This document shows positions 34,294-46,747 of a stretch of DNA of 64,000 bases, piece by piece. This DNA is from Bolinopsis microptera (Eukaryota; Ctenophora; Tentaculata; Lobata; Bolinopsidae). Both the position numbers and the translations under genes were made by a program. The DNA lies in the NCBI RefSeq assembly GCF_026151205.1, contig NC_087082.1, positions 558,001-622,000 of the forward strand, in the 5' to 3' direction. The first letter of the stretch is position 1, and each line of letters opens with the position of its first letter. Below the pieces are notes generated by a model, which saw only the letters and a list, made by a program, of their open reading frames with translations, was not told where the DNA came from and ran no database searches.

Positions 34294-35052
34294 TCACTAA
34301 TCATGATTCCTAGCTTTGAATTTACCCGGGAACCCCGGGCTTTGTGTTCTCAAACAGTCGTTATATTAATATGAGACTTAAGTTAATTTTAATAATATTC
34401 AATTGATACGTGTATGAAAACCTAAAACGGGGTCCCCAGGTAATAAGACTCGATCGATTAGATATTTCAACGATTTCGATACGAGAGGTATTTATTATAC
34501 CTCATGCTACTGCTAGCTATGCATTTTCGTATAATACAGCTCAGAATGACATTAACTGCGGAGCACCGTACTAAGTTTCTACAACAAGGTCTATACTAAA
34601 CATGCGAAGATGATTAATCACTCAACACTCAACACATAACATACTTAAACACGTATACTTCAAGTAGTCCTTAGTGACTATTTAGAATCCAAACCCAAAC
34701 TAGAGTGTAGAGCGTATGTTTAAAACCCTAATCCGTACGAGAAATAAGACCAACATCCTTATTTGGTCATACCACCTGGTCATTATAAAGAGGTTCATAA
34801 AACCAAAACATATCCAAATAATTTTTGATCAATTAGGCTTAATTGACGTTCATAAGGCTCAATAACAACCAAACAATTTGTCAAGTCTCAAGAAGAGCCA
34901 TCTTCATAATGTAGATGGCATGGTGGACGGTGGTCAGCTCCAGGTCTTTGTATCTGGAAGACGTATCTCTATGCTTTCTCCATGTATTAGTTAAGCAAGC
35001 TATAGGAATTCCTTGTAATCTCCTGGGCTGGTTGTTGAGTTGGTGGATGTGA
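34294..35052. other. no gene seen
   Basis: AT-rich sequence between the RTE LINE and the transposon-protein remnant. No supported feature. Confidence 0.45.
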
Positions 35053-35720
35053 TTAATTAAGGATAGAAGGTCTCCTATTATATATATAATACACGTCGTT
35101 CCTGTAGCAAGTAGGGATATCGGGAAAGACGATGTTCTGCAGATTGAGATCTTCCCAGGAGGTCTTCGTGATCTTGAAAAGGGTTATTTCGAGTGATGTT
35201 GTGTCACCGAACAGTTGCTTGGAGACAGATCCTCTGACAAGCTCCGCCTCCAGGACGTGATGTCTGCAGGCCATCCAGAGAATCTGTTGATTGAGGAGCT
35301 GCTGAAGAATAGTACCTGCTTTTTTGTGAACTCCAGTATTGAATGTCTTATCAAATCCAACGGCTATTATTTTATCTGCTAGGCTACGGTCGTCGAGCAT
35401 CTTCTTCACTTTGTCTGCTTCGTCCTAGTCCCTGTAGAGTCACTCGTCTTACAGATTGCGAGTATCTTGTTCTCCTCATCTTGTTCTAGGACCACAGCCA
35501 GTCTGTTTACTTTGCTAAATCCTCCGAGGTCTGCTAGGAGTTTTCCGTCGAAATTTATCTGTCTGACATTGGACGTAAAGTCTCTTTTGATATTTGCTGC
35601 TTGCTTTGATCGGACTGAGGCTCTGTGACGACTTGCAGTGGACTCTGAGAGAGATAACAGCTTCATATCCCCGTGTATTTACCGAGCAGTGAGATGCAGT
35701 GTCTCCTTGAACTGTCACTG
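35053..35720 (-). pseudogene. transposon-related protein remnant with CRHH motif
   Basis: Two overlapping minus-strand frames give one protein with a frame break near 35430: INFDGKLLADLGGFSKVNRL, then IIAVGFDKTFNTGVHKKAG and LWMACRHHVLEAEL. This wording resembles a protein family found in many copies in invertebrate genomes and thought to be transposon-derived (DGKLLPDL, CFDTTSSNTG, LACRHH). A splice-acceptor-like TTTCTTTCCCTCAG stands upstream near 35720, so it may once have been spliced. No inverted ends were identified. Confidence 0.5.
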
Positions 35721-36545
35721 AGGGAAAGAAAATAAGATACTACGTGTGAAAATGAGATAATGTTCAACTTCTATCATGAAATTACCAAGGAGATGACAGT
35801 AAATTATTCACAAATCTGATTTATTTTTAACTAACGATGAACATGCAAGAAGGCTTTTAGTTTTAATAACCAGGGTTTAAGCCAGGCAGGATAGTTAAAT
35901 AGTATATACCTGATTTTGAGAGAAACAACCAGACTGCAGCCAAGACTGATAGCAAGACGAATGAACTCCGCAAATTTCTGGTCAAAAATAGACCGTCTTA
36001 GTTTATTGTAGATCCCCTGCTGAGAAATAAGTGTGCGTTCAGAATCTATATAAAACCCATTTATTACGGCTTCTAGCATAGCCGTTCTGTTTAGCGTAAA
36101 AATCGATTGGGATTTTAATAGCTAAGTCTAATAATATCCCAGTTACGTTGGATGAGTTGCATGTATAAAAATTGTTCAAAAAGTGATTGATTACGTAATA
36201 TAAAGTGATTACGTGTACGTAATATGCAAACAAAATACAAATTCATGAGATAAGTGCGTGGCTGTATTGACGTTGATTGATCCATGTTACTTGTTATATG
36301 CAATGTGGTATCTTGAAAATTCCTAACACGTTCAAGTTGTAATATAAACTAGTGTCCTAAACAGTCAACATTCTTCTTAAATTTTTGACGGAAATGACCA
36401 GTAAGTAAAGAAAAAATCAAATATTTTAACCGGAACATCAAAACTATCGTCTTCAACCGGCGAGGTTTTCTTTTTCATTAAAACTAGTAACTTAGTAGGG
36501 TTACCAGTTTTGATGAAACTAATTTGCCAAGTTCACTTTAAGTTA
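35721..36545. other. no gene recognised
   Basis: A minus-strand frame at 35831-36079 (SQQGIYNKLRRSIFDQKFAE) could be an upstream part of the preceding remnant but cannot be assigned. The rest is AT-rich. Confidence 0.4.
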
Positions 36546-39428
36546 CCATTTTCGGCACTATCCGTCGCGGAGTAGAGTCCGCGGCGGAGCCGCCGGACTC
36601 CGAGCGGACTCCAGCGGAGCCGCCGGACTCCGAGCGGACTCCGGCGGTGCTCCGCCAAAATGTATTTACACTGGACTCGAGTACATTTTGGCGGACTCCG
36701 AGCGGAGCCGAGCGGACTCCGAGCGGACTTTAAAGTCCGCCGCGGACTCCGAGCGGCGGCTCGGCGGAGTGTCCGCCGCGGACTAAGCCACTAGGCGGAC
36801 TCCGGTCCGCCGCGGACTCCGGCGGAGTGCTTGGCGGACTCCGCCGGACCTCTCCGCCAGACTTGAATCCGGCGGAGTCCGGCGGAGCTTGGCGGAGTCC
36901 GCCAGCTCGGCGGACTCCGCTCGGAGTCCGCCGGACTCCAACAGAGTCCACTGACTTCCGACTTCCGACCCTCGGCTAAATTTGTCACGTGACATACAAC
37001 ATAGCCAATAGCATTTTGCGATATTGTGGTCAGATGATAAACCTTAACCATTACCCTCACAATGTCAATAGTGTACAACTCTAGTCCTAACTTTGACCCT
37101 ATAATGTATAAACGTTGACCCTAACACCTAACCCTCCACCAAACAGCCAGCAGCGAAATATCAATGTCATTGACTGGTCACGTGACCAAAACAATTTTTG
37201 TCATATTATCTCATATAGGGAAGCGTTTTTAGTTTTACCCTACACGTTGCATGTGGCGTCATTCGGCCGGATCCCAGCAAGCAAAAATACGTCGACCATC
37301 ACAGGACGACGCCAGCACTCTCTACGCTCGTCGAGCTCCGATCGTCCTGTGACGAAGTAAGGACGAAGCCTGAGGTCCTCAGGTAACATCGACCACCGAT
37401 TGAAAATTCAGAGATTTTTTGACATAAAGGTCAAATGTAAAACTAAAATCTTGATGTTAATTGATTGACGACGCGACGTCAATTTTTGAGCACAGCGCGA
37501 GCGCATGCGGAAAAGGACCGCGTAGCTAGTCAAGATGTTGATAAATATTTGGCTTGTGGCGCGATGTGTTGCTCTAAGTCTAACTATAGCCCTCTCGCTT
37601 GCAGTTACTGGGCCGCGCTCAGCCTGTCATTCCGCCTAATCTCTATTAACAATATTAAAGCCTGGGGTCCTCAGGTAAGCTTGCAGTAGCGCGCGACCGC
37701 CGGAGGCGGAAATGACCTGGTTAGCTAGGTAAACGCGATGTGCCTTGTAGGATGAAATCCTACTAGCTGACGCCACTCGCAGCTGTGCTGCTCGCTGTAC
37801 GTCAGCGATCGAAATTTATACGCGTATCACCCGTTAAGATGTGCCACCCGACGTGCCACACAATTTTTCTCCAAAAAGGTATAACAAATTTGGTATTGTG
37901 AAAATTCTCACAGTCTCTAGAAAACAGTGCAGGTACAAAATTTTTTTAAATCCAAGCAACTTTATTTTTATCGTGCACCCCCTATAAGAAGAAACCTAGC
38001 CAGAGTGGAAGTCGGCGCCCTCATTAAATTTTTGGAGAAAATCGCTCGCGCTCGCCAAAATTTGTTGGACCAGGACGATGTCCTAGCCTGGCAGCTCATT
38101 GCGCGTCGCAACGAGCTTCGTTGTTCTTCGACGTGCGACGAGCAACGAGAAAAATTGCGTGGCGCGTTGGGTGGCACATCTTAACGGGTGATACGCGTAT
38201 AAATTTCGATCGCTGACGTACTATACGTATACAGCGAACATCACAGCTGCGAGTGGCGTCAGCTAGTAGGATTTCATCCTACAATGCAAGGCACATCGCG
38301 TTCATCTAGCTAACCAGGTGCTTTCGCGCCGCTGCGGGCGCGCTTGTTCCACAAGTCATTTCCGGCGGTCGCACGCTACTGCAAGCGAGAGGGCTATACT
38401 TAGAGCAACACATCGCGCCACAAGCCAAATATTTATCAACATCTTGACTAGCTACGCGGTCCTTTTCCGCATGCGCTTGCGCTGTGCTCAAAAATTGACG
38501 TCGTCAATCAATCAACATCAAGATTTTAGTTTTGCATTTGACCTTTATGTCAAAAAATCTTTGAATTTTCAATCGGTGGTCGATGTTACCTGAGGACCTC
38601 AGGCTTCGTCCTTACTTCGTCACAGGACGATCGGAGCTCGAAGAGCGTAGAGAGTGCTGGCGTCGTCCTGTGATGGTCGACGTATTTTTGCTTGCTGGGA
38701 TCCGGCCGAATGACGCCACATGCAACGTGTAGGGTAAAACTAAAAACGCTTCCCTATATGAGATAATATGACAAAAATTGTTTTGGTCACGTGACCAGTC
38801 AATGACATTGATATTTCGCTGCTGGCGGTTTGGTGGAGGGTTAGGTGTTAGGGTCAACGTTTATACATTATAGGGTCAAAGTTAGGACTAGAGTTGTACA
38901 CTATTGACATTGTGAGGGTAATGGTTAAGGTTTATCACTAGCGACCTTTTCATCTGACCACAATATTGCAAAATGCTATGTTGTATGTCACGTGACAAAT
39001 TTAGCCGAGGGTCGGAAGTCGGAGGTCGGAAGTCAGTGGACTCTGTTGGAGTCCGGTGGACTCCGAGCGGAGTCCGCCGAGCTGGCGGACTCCGCCAAGC
39101 TCCGCCAAGCTCCGCCAAGCTCCGCCAAGCTCCGCCGGACTCCGCCGGATTCAAGTCTGGCGGAGAGGTCCGGCGGAGTCCGCCAAGCACTCCGCCGGAG
39201 TCCGCGGCGGACCGGAGTCCGCCTAGTGGCTTAGTCCGCGGCGGACACTCCGCCGAGCCGCCGCGGAGCCGCTCGGAGTCCGCGGCGGACTTTAAAGTCC
39301 GCTCGGAGTCCGCCAAAATGTACTCGAGTCCAGTGTAAATACATTTTGGCGGAGCACCGCCGGAGTCCGCTCGGAGTCCGGCGGCTCCGCCGCGGACTCT
39401 ACTCCGCGACGGATAGTGCCCCATTTTC
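36546..39428. mobile_element. foldback DNA element, 2867 bp, with 8-bp target duplications
   Basis: The element runs from 36554 (GGCACTATCCGTCGCGGAG) to 39420 (its reverse complement) and is flanked by identical CCATTTTC copies at 36546-36553 and 39421-39428. The arms are about 1.3 kb each and inverted: a GC-rich subterminal zone of short CGGACTCCG-type repeats (about 36560-36960 and 39040-39415), then unique arm sequence (for example the block ending at 37370 matches inversely at 38610). The centre, about 37870-38165, has a weak 85-codon frame that is not recognised. An 8-bp duplication fits hAT-, P- or Galileo-like foldback elements; no transposase is present. Confidence 0.85.
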
Positions 39429-41198
39429 GATATACCTGCTCAATAAAAGTTACTAGTTTCGATGTACCTTATTCTTCAAGGTAATTAATATTTTTCAGTT
39501 TTCACGTACCTTGTTACTTAGTTTGCTGAAAGCAATCAGTTCTATTAGTGCTTTTCATGCAACAAGTAAAACAAATCCTTTATGTCATGTTTCCAGGGTT
39601 TGGACTGGAATTTCCCGCTTAAACTTTTTCGCCTTATCCAGTGTTCACCTTTCTCGTTTCATCTTGATTTTAGTCTATGACCTATAACTGCAGTGGAAAT
39701 TTTAGTGTATACCCCCTTATATTAATATGAAAGGTAAGCCTAAAGTCTAAACTACATATTGACCGTCATGTAGCTGAATATTTGTTGAAAGGTCAAATCA
39801 CCCGAAAAGCCTAAAACCCAGATTTTGTCGTCTGAACTCGTATATGAATTTCCATCCAGATTAGATATTAGATACGTATGGGCATATGTACAAAATTTCA
39901 CTGCATATACATCTTAAAGGGGAACTTACAAGCGGTTATTTAATGGCGTAACTAAAGGGTTACCATTACAGTCGGCACTCGACTTCATGTAACGTACCAA
40001 TAAAAATCCAAAAGTTCTGGCGTAGACTGATTTATTTCGACTGGTCATGGTGATTAGCATTAGAGCGCGAATAGCGGACATATTCAGGCTAAATGCTGAC
40101 AGAAGTGTTATTTAGATGGAATTATCAGAAACATTTGGTTTGCTATTCTGTGTGAGTGTAACCACAGTTGTGGCATTGTTAGAGCCGCGCGCACGTGTGG
40201 AGTTACTAGGCGGCGCCGGTCAGTCTGTCGAGTCTCTATGTTTATGTACATAGTATAGCCTGGGGTCCCCCGGAAAGTGTTGAATACTAATAATATGTGT
40301 GTGTGTGTGTGCAGTGTGTAAGGGGCCCATTTTTGACATTTAGCAGCTGTACAAATATTTGTTATGACTATATGTTAACGATATCTGCCGTACACATTAA
40401 GACATAATACCAATTAGTAATTACTTTCACTATAATAATATGTTACCTGTTTAAAGAAATATTCTATCCTATAGCACGTTCCCTGATTCCTAATGCCGCT
40501 TTCTGTCTCAATTACTATCTCTAATTTGAACCTGGAAATATCACTAATTTAACAAATGGCAAATAATATCAATAAAACATAATAGGGGGGTTAATTAAAA
40601 GAAGCTATCGAGTAAAGTCAAAAGTGAATTGTTGAATGAATGTACTTGATTCAGAGTATAACTATAAAATAACAACCTTTATCCTATAAGTATAATATGA
40701 ATATGATGATACAGCTTTGAGAATTGAGAAGTGAAGAAGTCTGTCATCTTGCAAATGAAACCACCAATCCGTTGTATGAGGCAGCTCCAGGGCTGGTACC
40801 ATATGAAAAATTCGTTGATCCTCCTTTTTAACATTATCTCCTAAATTATTGCGTTAAGGTTTTAAAAAGCAACTGTCGAAATGTACGTATTTTATGACAA
40901 ATCATAGACTAAGAGGGCTAATTAACCCGACACATCCTTAACAAATACACCACACTCTAAACAAATAGATAGACACGATCGAAATAGACAATAAATTGAA
41001 CATTCGCATAATCGGAACTTCGGTAAGTATTATATGTAGGGCGGGCTAAAACAATTAATCTGTTTGTAGAAATACGTTATAGATAATAACTTACCTTGGG
41101 CTTGAGCGAGTCCTTGACAATTGACGCGGACTATCTCGAAGAGGGAGAGAATGGAATTTAGCTAAAATAGAGAGAGGGTTAAACTGAGAAGAATAAGA
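39429..41198. other. no gene seen
   Basis: AT-rich sequence with a short GT run near 40300. Nothing that can be supported as coding. Confidence 0.45.
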
Positions 41199-41312
41199 AT
41201 GCACAGTTGCGTTAATAAAGACGCTGATAAACCTGATTGTTACACTGTGCAGATATGCGAAAACATACATTCACCAACTTACGATAAACAACGAGAACGA
41301 ATAATCACAATA
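41199..41312. repeat. dispersed 115-bp repeat, copy 1
   Basis: Begins GCACAGTTGCGTTAATAAAG and includes ACACTGTGC about 50 bases on, so its first half can fold back on itself. Matches 42971-43085 closely. Confidence 0.75.
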
Positions 41313-42970
41313 TGTAAGTTCCGTATAATTGTAGGCCTCATTAGCCTACAAGCATTGCAAATAATCTCAGTCATGGATTGTTGACACCTAGGCCCAGAGA
41401 CCGTACAAATTAGAGAGCTGAGGCCATTAATCATTACAACCGGATATTGCTACTGACCTAGGAGGCCACAGTCTAAATTAGTAATTTCGGCTGCAATTAA
41501 TCAATGAGCACTACCGCTATAGTACATACAATATACATATGTATATACAAGTTCTAGAGTTCTGGTTAATAACAAGTATCTCAGTTCCATAATTAAGAAC
41601 CAATAAAAACCATAATTATACGGCTCGGTGGATGCCGGAAGGACTACCAAGAATCACCACCGGAAAAAACGTCATGTTATTGGATTGCAGGATCAAGCTC
41701 ATCGGCTGACTCACAAGGAGTGCCAGTAAAAGTGAATCGTAAAAGTTATCTCTCAATAGTTAATCAACACTTATATAGTTTCGTTTTAAAATTGTTTCCT
41801 TAAGTTCCCGAGTTTCATTTCCGAGTCTACAATCAACTAAAATTACACAACGCATTGAAGTCCTAACTTGGAAGCACTAACTACCGGAGCAAGTCTAACT
41901 CACTAACTGGTAGTTACATAATAGTGAAATTTAGTGGACACCTTGGCCTTATTCGGAATATAGTCAAGGAGTGTACGGGGTAGATTAAAGCGCCAAAGAA
42001 TGAGTGTAAACTAATGTATTTATATTATATGACACACCTTGGAAAAGTGGACTGGTTCATGAACTATATCCAGCTCATGTACTGTCTAGACTCTAGATCT
42101 GTTGCTATGGCGACGGGGACGGGTTACTACTTACTAAGGAGAATTATGCAGTGTAAGAACTAAGAAAGAATATTATTATGAGTTAGTGAGGAAGGCTATA
42201 TGCAATATACCTAGACAAAAAGGGGTGTTGTTATGTTAAGTTAAATTGAGGACAGCTTTTTAGTTGTCTGAAGGAAAATGTTGGACAGTGTCGCCAAGTT
42301 AGGCTGTGTTTGGGTTTTGAAGTGATTTTACCGTAGAAGCTTGTTACGTATTTATACTCTCACCTGCATGTGCAGTAACATCTTGAATAGCTGGGTACAT
42401 TGTTACATTCATAGTTATAGACAAACAGGCCGGACGGTACCTTTGAAATAAATCAGACAACTGAAAACAATTAGACAACTGACAACCAACTCAAGGTGAT
42501 ATCTCAAATTTTGCAGATAGAAACTAGCTCAATCTTACACAGATTATCCGTCCTATAACCACCATACTTTATGGAAAGTTTAAAGAAAATCGTACGGTAG
42601 GATCCGACATAAACTATTGTCCGAATAAACTATTTTCTGAGTCGGACAGATGTCGCTGTCGGACAGATGTCGCCCAATCTGCAGTTAGTATGCTTTTATG
42701 TCATAAACAGCCGGTGATAATGATATACTGTAATATTACGGTCAATTTGACACGACAACTCGTGCATGTTCTACTTAAGGCTGTCTCCATGGTAACCAGA
42801 GTTTAAAATATTCTTCATCTTACATTATGCGGCAGGAGCTATAACACTTAACATATTTTAAGCATTAACCATGTACACGCTATTACATTTTAGTTAAGCT
42901 CAAATAATTTACACTGGGCGGTTGCCTTTTTCCACTAAATCCTTCTAGCGAATCTGGGTAGAATGATAAT
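41313..42970. other. no gene seen
   Basis: AT-rich, no coding frame recognised. A 15-base segment with GTCGGACAGATGTCG is doubled near 42643-42673. Confidence 0.45.
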
Positions 42971-43085
42971 GCACAGTGCGTTAATAAAGACGCTGATAAT
43001 CCTGATTGTTACACTGTGCAGATATGCGAAAACATACATTCACCAACTTACGATAAACAACGAGAACGAATATAATAATCACAAT
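42971..43085. repeat. dispersed 115-bp repeat, copy 2
   Basis: Second copy of the repeat at 41199, same orientation, about 1.77 kb away, with a few substitutions and a small insertion near its end. Confidence 0.75.
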
Positions 43086-43328
43086 TGGTATCGGTCATTG
43101 TTTAGTTGAGATATTGTGATACCATGAAACAAATAATTGAACTTTAAACACTGCACTTCCTTGTGAGGAAAAATAACATTAAGAAATACGTACTAGTGTA
43201 CTGTTACGAAAATCAGCTGGTTCATAAGATTAATCAAGAAAATTCGCAAACACGATTTAAAATAGAATTGTAGCAACGTAATCGAAAGACAAACTGAACA
43301 AATAAAGGTTTCGTACTGAAACGAGCTA

Positions 43329-44182
43329 CCGTAGATTGGGGTAAAATCGCCGTGTCGGGGAACTTCGCCACTATTTTTCAAATAATCATTTTACTGTTTT
43401 GAATTGTTAGGAGATCGAGTTTTTGTATAGTATTGTGTTGAACAAATGGTTATAAAGGTATTCCTATTAAAAAATAAACGTTTACCATGTTAATTAAACT
43501 CAGGCAACATGAAATATTGCTATAAAGTGGCTAAAATTTCCTGCTTGCATATTTCCCATATTTTACAATTATATCCTTAACTAATTCTGTGTGACATCAT
43601 TAGCATATGTCCTGTTCATTTAAGGGCAAATTTAGTTAGCCATGATGCACACAACTAATATTATAAAGTTTTTAAATTTGTGTGTGGCGAAGTTACCCTC
43701 TTCTGATCCCATCTGTTCGGCGAAGTTTGGCGCGAAATTCGCGCGCGGCTGGCAAAGTCACGCACGTGTATTGGCGAAGTTCGACTACATTTCTACTTCA
43801 TCCCGGCGATGTTACCCGCAGCATGGCGATGTTACCCCGGCGACCAAATTGCCCATTGTAACACGCAGGCTAGATCTAGATAAGTAAAATTGGCAGGTAT
43901 ATCAAGGAAATATAATTGAGTTTCGAGTGGTATGGTGCTTAGCACCGAATATGGTATAGTTTCAGAATGGCGAAGTTACCCCATATTGCAGGGTAACTTC
44001 GCCCTGATTTCAGTGGCACCAATCTAGCTGACTATTTATGCCTGGCTGATGTGGTTCATACGAAAACATTTGCTTTACCAATCCTGTTCATATGAGCTAT
44101 AAACTTTTTCAAGTACTCGTGTCGTATTTTCTAAATAACATGAAATAGCTGTAAAACAGGGCGAAGTTCCCCCATTCTACGG
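43329..44182. mobile_element. mariner-like MITE, 854 bp
   Basis: Inverted ends CCGTAGATTGGGG and CCCCCATTCTACGG flanked by TA on each side. The interior repeats GCGAAGTTACCCC-type motifs in both orientations and has no transposase frame. The TA duplication and end structure suggest a non-autonomous Tc1/mariner-type element. Confidence 0.65.
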
Positions 44183-44344
44183 TATATATCGAGTATAACG
44201 TAGCGCTCGACTCCAATTTGAATTCAAATAAAAATGCGCTCCGGTAGTTTCAACTCCCAGCAGCTGGGAGTTGGAAAACTGGAATTCCCGTTACTGTCGC
44301 TGTGAGAAGCCTTATTAAGTGCGCGGCGCGGCACAGTAACGCAT

Positions 44345-46747
44345 CGCGCTACAACTCCCATGTAGATTTCTATATCCTTAGTTTTTTTATTTGTAAAGAT
44401 CATATATTTAGTTTTGCTAGTATTTAATTTAAGCCCGTTATTAGTAGCCCAATCAATTATCAAAGTCAGAATCTCATTCACCAATGCATTAAGTTGTTCA
44501 AATGTATCTGTACTTATTATTAGGTTTGCGTCGTCAGCGAAATAAATATGTTTAGCTAAATTACTAATCTGAGGAAGGTCGTTGATGTAGATTATGAACA
44601 GAATTGGTCCGAGAATGGAGCCCTGTGGTACTCCGTAGTTAAGTTTGAGGTGAGAGGACTTGCAGTTGTTGACGCTCACGTATTGCTCTCTATCGGTTAG
44701 ATATGAGTGAAACCAAGATAAAGCCAACCCCCGAACTCCATAGTGCTCAAGTTTTCTCAGAAGAATACTGCTGTCAACCATGTCAAAGGCCTTGCTGTAG
44801 TCCAATAGAAGCAGTGCTGTGACCTGCTTTTTTTTCTAGTGCCCTGTGAATATGGTTTTGGGCTTTTAGTAAAGCATGTTCGCAGCTGTGCCCAGCCCGA
44901 AATCCGTATTGAGAGTCAAATAGGATTTTCTCTGTCTTTAAGTGATCTAATAGTCGCGCTTGCATAATTTTTTCAAAGATTTTTGAGAAACATGAGAGTA
45001 GTGAGATAGGTCGATAGTTTGAAACTTCAGCACGTGACCCACCTTTGTGAAGTGGAACTACTTTCGCGATTTTCAATTTATGCGGAAACTTCCCCTGATG
45101 TAGAGACGCAGAGACTAGGCAGCTGAGCACTGGTGCAAGTATATTGCTCACTTTTTTCAGGGGAAGTATACTCATATCAGAAGTCGACTTAATCTTCAAA
45201 CCCTTAACTATTTCAATTATTTCTGATGCGGACGAATCTTCTAGATTCATGCTCCGCTGGCATTTGCTATCTTGAGTTTCTGTTACGATAGTCCTGCCCT
45301 CAGAGCATACGAGACCATTTTCTCTCTTAAGAGTCTCAGCTATATTGCAGAAATAGTCATTGAAGCTATTCGCAATTTGCTGAGAATCTGTTATCTCGCT
45401 CCCATTATAGTTAATTTTGTTTATCTTAATTTTGCCTTTTTTCTTTCTGTTTAACAAGTTATTAACCATTTGCCATTGTTTTCTGCTGTCGCTAGAATAT
45501 TTTGTAAAGTACGCGTTGTAATATTTGTTTTTGGCCTTATCCACGTGTTTATTCACAAATTTCTTCATTTTCTTGTACCTAATATCATTTTCAGTGGTCG
45601 GGTTTGTGACAAAATCTTCATAAAATTTATTTTTGCGATCACATGCGCACCGTAACCATTCTTGGATCCACGGCTTTGTGTTTTTACGGCGGCCTGGTTT
45701 ACTCTTTTTTGCCTTAATTGGGAAATTTCGGTCGTATAGTTCACTATATTTTTTATCGAAAGCCTCAAATTTTTCATCTACAGAATCATAGTTATTAACC
45801 AAGTTCCAGTCTACCGCAGAAATGTCGTTCTCGAACTTTTGGATACTGTCATCGTTTATTACTCGAGAAGACATTTCTGTTGTATCTTCTTGAAGTTTAC
45901 AACTGAGCCTATTCTGATCAACCATGATTGTGACAAAAGTTGCCAAGTGGTCAGAGATTGACTCAGAAATTACTCCCGATTTTGTAACAGCGTGGCAATT
46001 ATTGACGAAAATATGGTCAATGATTGTCGCACTGTGATCTGTGACTCTAGTTGGTCTAGATATCACAGGAGCGAATCCATGCTCTGCTAGAGTGTCCACA
46101 TACTTAGTAACAGAGTCTATTCTCCCGTAATCTAGTAGGTCTATGTTAGTATCACCGGCCAGTATGATATTTTTGTTTCGATGTCTTGCTAAGTTACGGA
46201 GGAAAATTTTTAATTGTTCAAGGAAACCATTCAAATCCCCACTTGGAGAGCGATATATATTACAGATTAACGCGTTTTTGTGCCCTTTCAAGGTAAGTTC
46301 TGCAACCAAGAATTCTCCTATCTTAGGATTATCGTGGCAACATAGAGCGCTCTTAACGTTTATGTCAGATAATTCACATAGTTTTTTGTTAACATATATA
46401 ACTAATCCTCCACCACGATTTGACGCTCTGGCGGGAGTCTGAACATACGGTGGATAGAAACCGTCTAGTTCGAGCTCCTCTCCCTGAAAAGGCAAACATT
46501 CCGTGTTACAATTTGTTTCATTGAAGTAGAGAACGTCGTATTTTGTGTATTGATCTATATTCTCCCGAAATTCTTCAATGTTCCCATTAAGTGACCTAAC
46601 GTTCAGCGAGAAAAGTTTTAATTCATACTCCTTCGTATTTTTTATTGCTTTCGCGGTATAGTATTTGCAGTTATTTAGAAGACTAGACGTTGTTTCCCAT
46701 GGATTCAAATCAGCATCAGTATCATCACGATCACCTATTTGATTTGA
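44345..46747 (-). pseudogene. CR1-like LINE ORF2: endonuclease and reverse transcriptase
   Basis: Minus-strand ORF2 in two frames. The first (46708 to about 44810) has an APE-type endonuclease (LNVRSLNGN, NETNC, RGGGLVIYV, LAGDTNIDLL, DHIFVNN, SDHLATF) and the start of the RT (KVVPLHKGG, NYRPISLL, YGFRAGHSCEHAL). The second resumes in RT (LDYSKAFDMVD, YGVPQGSILGPILF, YFADDANLI, LKLNTSKTKYM). The frame changes at a run of eight A's near 44832; seven would restore it. The RT is cut at MG (ATGGGAG) near 44350 and continues at about 30515. Confidence 0.85.

Noticed and set aside
37927-38184. 85-codon frame in the foldback centre as a transposase
   Set aside because: Too short, no recognised motif, and it runs into the inverted arm.
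36730-39338. Gly/Ser/Pro/Arg-rich open frames in the GC-rich zone
   Set aside because: They appear in both arms and several frames because of short CGGACTCCG repeats in the foldback element.
44224-44345. Last part of the LINE ORF2 frame (VVARCVTVPRRALNKA onward)
   Set aside because: It lies past the insertion junction at ATGGGAG and is sequence of the inserted segment, not reverse transcriptase.
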